Of a DNA stretch of 33,666 nucleotides, positions 31,677 to 33,666 are shown in pieces. The stretch lies in the IMG/VR virus record IMGVR_UViG_3300005293_000047, positions 1-33,666 of that record. The stretch is one strand, 5' to 3'. Within the stretch, counting starts at the first letter, position 1; each line of letters begins with the position of its first letter. The notes under the pieces were generated by a model, which was not told the DNA's origin, made no database searches, and worked only from the letters and a program-made list of their open reading frames with translations. The position numbers were made by a program, and so were the translations under genes. The stretch comes from a virus.

Positions 31677-32438
31677 ATGTCTGAGCTAAATCAATTTTTC
31701 ATAGAAGAATACCTCTCTGTTGCTCGTTCTCGTGTAACTCAGCAATTTATGCTAGATGCTGACGGTTCTGGGCCAATCGTGTTCGATAAGTACCTCCAAC
31801 TCCTCCTTGGCGGAAAGATTGAGCTTCAAGAAGTCTTCCGTCAACTTATGCAAGAACGTTCTCTTGACACTGCTGTCGGTGCTCAACTAGACATCATTGG
31901 AGATATTGTTGGTCAACCTAGAGAACTTATTGACACAGCACTTCTTACCTTCTTTGCTTTTGTTGGTTATCCAGATGCTCAGTCATATGGCGACTTGAAC
32001 AATCCATCTTTAGGTGGCCCGTATTACGATATCAATAATCCACTAGCTGGTAACACACTACTGACAGACGAACAGTATCGTTTGTTTATTAAAGCTAAGA
32101 TTATTAAGAATAATACAAATGCAACACCAAATCAATTTATTGAATTTATGCAGTTTGTCTTCGGTATTGATATCAACTTGATTGTTGCTGAAGGTAATGC
32201 TGAATTTACTTTGATGATGGGCAGAGAGCTTACATCTTTTGAAAAAGTATTGCTCAACTACACCTCATATTCTTCTGGTTACCCTTCAAGATTCATTCCA
32301 AAACCAATTGGTGTAAGAGTGAACTTTGGGGAATTTATTGCTGATAACGTTTTTGGATTTCAAGGCTTTCCTAATGCCAAAGGGTATGGAGACTTGAGCG
32401 ATTTATCATTGGGTGGGCAATATGCTCAGCTCATCTAA
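31677..32438 (+). CDS. Baseplate protein (DUF2612-like, P2 gpI position)
   Basis: The 253-residue protein has LDTAVGAQLDIIGDIVGQPR (residues 60-79), the hallmark of DUF2612 and gpI-like proteins that link wedges to tail fibres. YSDLN-type turns (YGDLNNPSLGG and YGDLSDLSLGG) appear twice, near residues 104 and 240. A helical segment with TPNQFIEFMQFVFG lies in between. It sits between baseplate J and the fibre gene, the normal order. Confidence 0.82.
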   Translation: MSELNQFFIEEYLSVARSRVTQQFMLDADGSGPIVFDKYLQLLLGGKIELQEVFRQLMQERSLDTAVGAQLDIIGDIVGQPRELIDTALLTFFAFVGYPDAQSYGDLNNPSLGGPYYDINNPLAGNTLLTDEQYRLFIKAKIIKNNTNATPNQFIEFMQFVFGIDINLIVAEGNAEFTLMMGRELTSFEKVLLNYTSYSSGYPSRFIPKPIGVRVNFGEFIADNVFGFQGFPNAKGYGDLSDLSLGGQYAQLI

Positions 32439-32454
32439 CAAAGGAAATTATTAA

Positions 32455-33666
32455 ATGACAGAGATTTCACGTCCAGACTTTACCTACCAATGGTCAAGTG
32501 GTGGGGCTATTGTAGCTCCTAGCAACGCTAAGATTCAAACTGGTTGGACTGCTGAAGTTCCACCATTTCAGTGGGAGAACTGGTCACAGAATCGTCAAGA
32601 TAATGCTCTTGTTCATATCTTCCAAAAGGGTATTAGTGTTTGGTCTAGTACACAAGATTACTACTTCACTGCATCTGCCCCTAAAGCGTTTGTACAAGGT
32701 AGTGATGGTCTTATTTACGAAGCTGTGCAAAGCAGCACCAACCAAAACCCAACCACAGATACCACTAATTCATACTGGCGCCAAGCCTTCAGAAACCAGT
32801 CTGGCAGCCCTATTTATGCATTGGATACGGGCACAGCAAACACCTATAAAGCTGACTATGTTCCTGTAGTAAAAACACTTGTTGATGGTATGGTGTTGAG
32901 GTTTAAGGCACTCAATGCCAACACCGGCGCATCTACCTTTACACCAAATAATGGTGTTATTACAGCAGCCCCCATTGTTGGTACTGGTCATACAGCCCTA
33001 ACAATGGGAGTTATCTCTGTAAATGGCGATGTGTGGCTTCAGTGGAACTCATCTATTGGTGGGGGTTCGTGGGTATTGATTGCTAGTACTGGTGTGAATA
33101 CGTCTGGAGGTAGGCTGCTTGGTGCGCCTCAGATTTTCAGTACTCCCGGCACCTTCACTTATACGCCAACACCAGGCACCGCGAGAGTAATCGTAGAAGT
33201 TCAGGCTGCAGGCGGCGCGGGCGGTGGTGCAGTAGCAACAGGCGCAGGGCAGAATGCAATCGGTGCGCCTGGTGGCGCAGGCTCATACGCCAAGAGCCTT
33301 CTGTCTTCTGGGTTTTCAGGTGCAACTGTTGTAGTCGGGGCTGGTGGCGCTGGGGTAACGGCTTCGGCGGGCGGTAACGGAGGGACGTCGTCGTTTGGCG
33401 CTGGTATCAGTTGCCCTGGCGGACGAGGCGGCCCAATCGCAGGGCCGTCAGGCGGCCAATTTGATACGTTCTCACTAAATAGCCCAGCCCCTACGGGCGG
33501 AAATATAACCTCAAATGTTGGAAGCGCTAGCATTAACATGATTTCGCAGGCAGCAGGGCTTATTGTTGGCGCTCTGCCGGGCGGTACGATATTCGGGCCC
33601 GGCGCTCAATATACCGCCGCCGGAACCAACGGCACAGCTTCTACGTCTTTTGGTTCCGGCGGCGGA
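32455..33666 (+). CDS. Tail fibre with glycine-rich tip (cut by window end)
   Basis: The frame is open from ATG 32455 (AAGGAA upstream) to the last base, giving 404 residues with no stop. The N-terminal 230 residues fit a baseplate-attached fibre (TYQWSSGG, then WENWSQNRQ). From about residue 222 to 245 a strand region (PQIFSTPGTFTYTPTPGTAR) leads to VIVEVQAAGGAGGGAVATG and many Gly-rich loops, a tip layout of glycine-rich receptor-binding domains. The base composition rises sharply in G and C from about 33180, unlike the rest of the window, suggesting the tip came from a GC-rich source. Confidence 0.83.
   Translation, partial: MTEISRPDFTYQWSSGGAIVAPSNAKIQTGWTAEVPPFQWENWSQNRQDNALVHIFQKGISVWSSTQDYYFTASAPKAFVQGSDGLIYEAVQSSTNQNPTTDTTNSYWRQAFRNQSGSPIYALDTGTANTYKADYVPVVKTLVDGMVLRFKALNANTGASTFTPNNGVITAAPIVGTGHTALTMGVISVNGDVWLQWNSSIGGGSWVLIASTGVNTSGGRLLGAPQIFSTPGTFTYTPTPGTARVIVEVQAAGGAGGGAVATGAGQNAIGAPGGAGSYAKSLLSSGFSGATVVVGAGGAGVTASAGGNGGTSSFGAGISCPGGRGGPIAGPSGGQFDTFSLNSPAPTGGNITSNVGSASINMISQAAGLIVGALPGGTIFGPGAQYTAAGTNGTASTSFGSGGG

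Noticed and set aside
1-33666. CRISPR arrays, insertion sequences, integrase or att sites
   Set aside because: No regularly spaced repeats, transposase or recombinase motifs were seen on either strand.

Overview
The window is a stretch of a double-stranded DNA tailed phage with a contractile tail (myovirus type, Caudoviricetes). It carries large terminase, portal, XkdF-type protease, scaffold, capsid, neck proteins, sheath, three tube-like proteins, tape measure, hub, spike, wedges and fibres, all on the + strand with short gaps or 1-17 nt overlaps. I see no integrase, repressor, lysis genes or complete replication module, so this is part of a larger genome. The host cannot be read directly. 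The glycine-rich tip of the last fibre is much richer in G+C than the rest and looks like fibre tips common in Pseudomonas phages and prophages. Together with phage tRNAs for CCA and CUA, this weakly suggests a higher-GC gammaproteobacterium such as Pseudomonas.

Layout. (1) 1-2950: a polymerase-palm-like protein, three small genes, two promoter-like sites, then an RNA block. The block holds a type I hammerhead ribozyme (2396-2478), tRNA-Pro(UGG), tRNA-Leu(UAG), and three hairpins that each show CUCUCC in the loop, the last ending in a short U-run. (2) 2951-9121: receptor-binding genes (a tailspike and a repeat-containing tail fibre with small partners), a putative small terminase and a structured 355-nt gap. 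(3) 9194-12865: a promoter, a small gene, a terminase-ATPase-like paralogue with a changed Walker A, an HNH endonuclease and the true large terminase. (4) 12892-19793: head and neck genes. (5) 19841-26098: sheath, GIY-YIG endonuclease, three DUF3277-like tube proteins, tail chaperone with a likely -1 frameshift, and tape measure. (6) 26109-33666: Dit-like protein, plug, hub, spike, gp25-like wedge, zinc-ribbon/GIY-YIG endonuclease, baseplate J, DUF2612 protein and a fibre cut by the window end.

How it works together. Regions 3-6 build and fill the capsid and build a contractile tail. Three free-standing homing-type endonucleases sit tightly between structural genes, two overlapping the next gene. 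Short GC-rich hairpins follow several highly expressed structural genes and probably set transcript ends or stability. In region 1, one promoter could drive a small gene, the ribozyme, both tRNAs and the terminal hairpins as one transcript, with self-cleavage separating the mRNA from the tRNA precursor. The ribozyme/tRNA/hairpin block and the terminase-ATPase paralogue are the most unusual items. All family assignments come from motif reading by eye; no database search was run.
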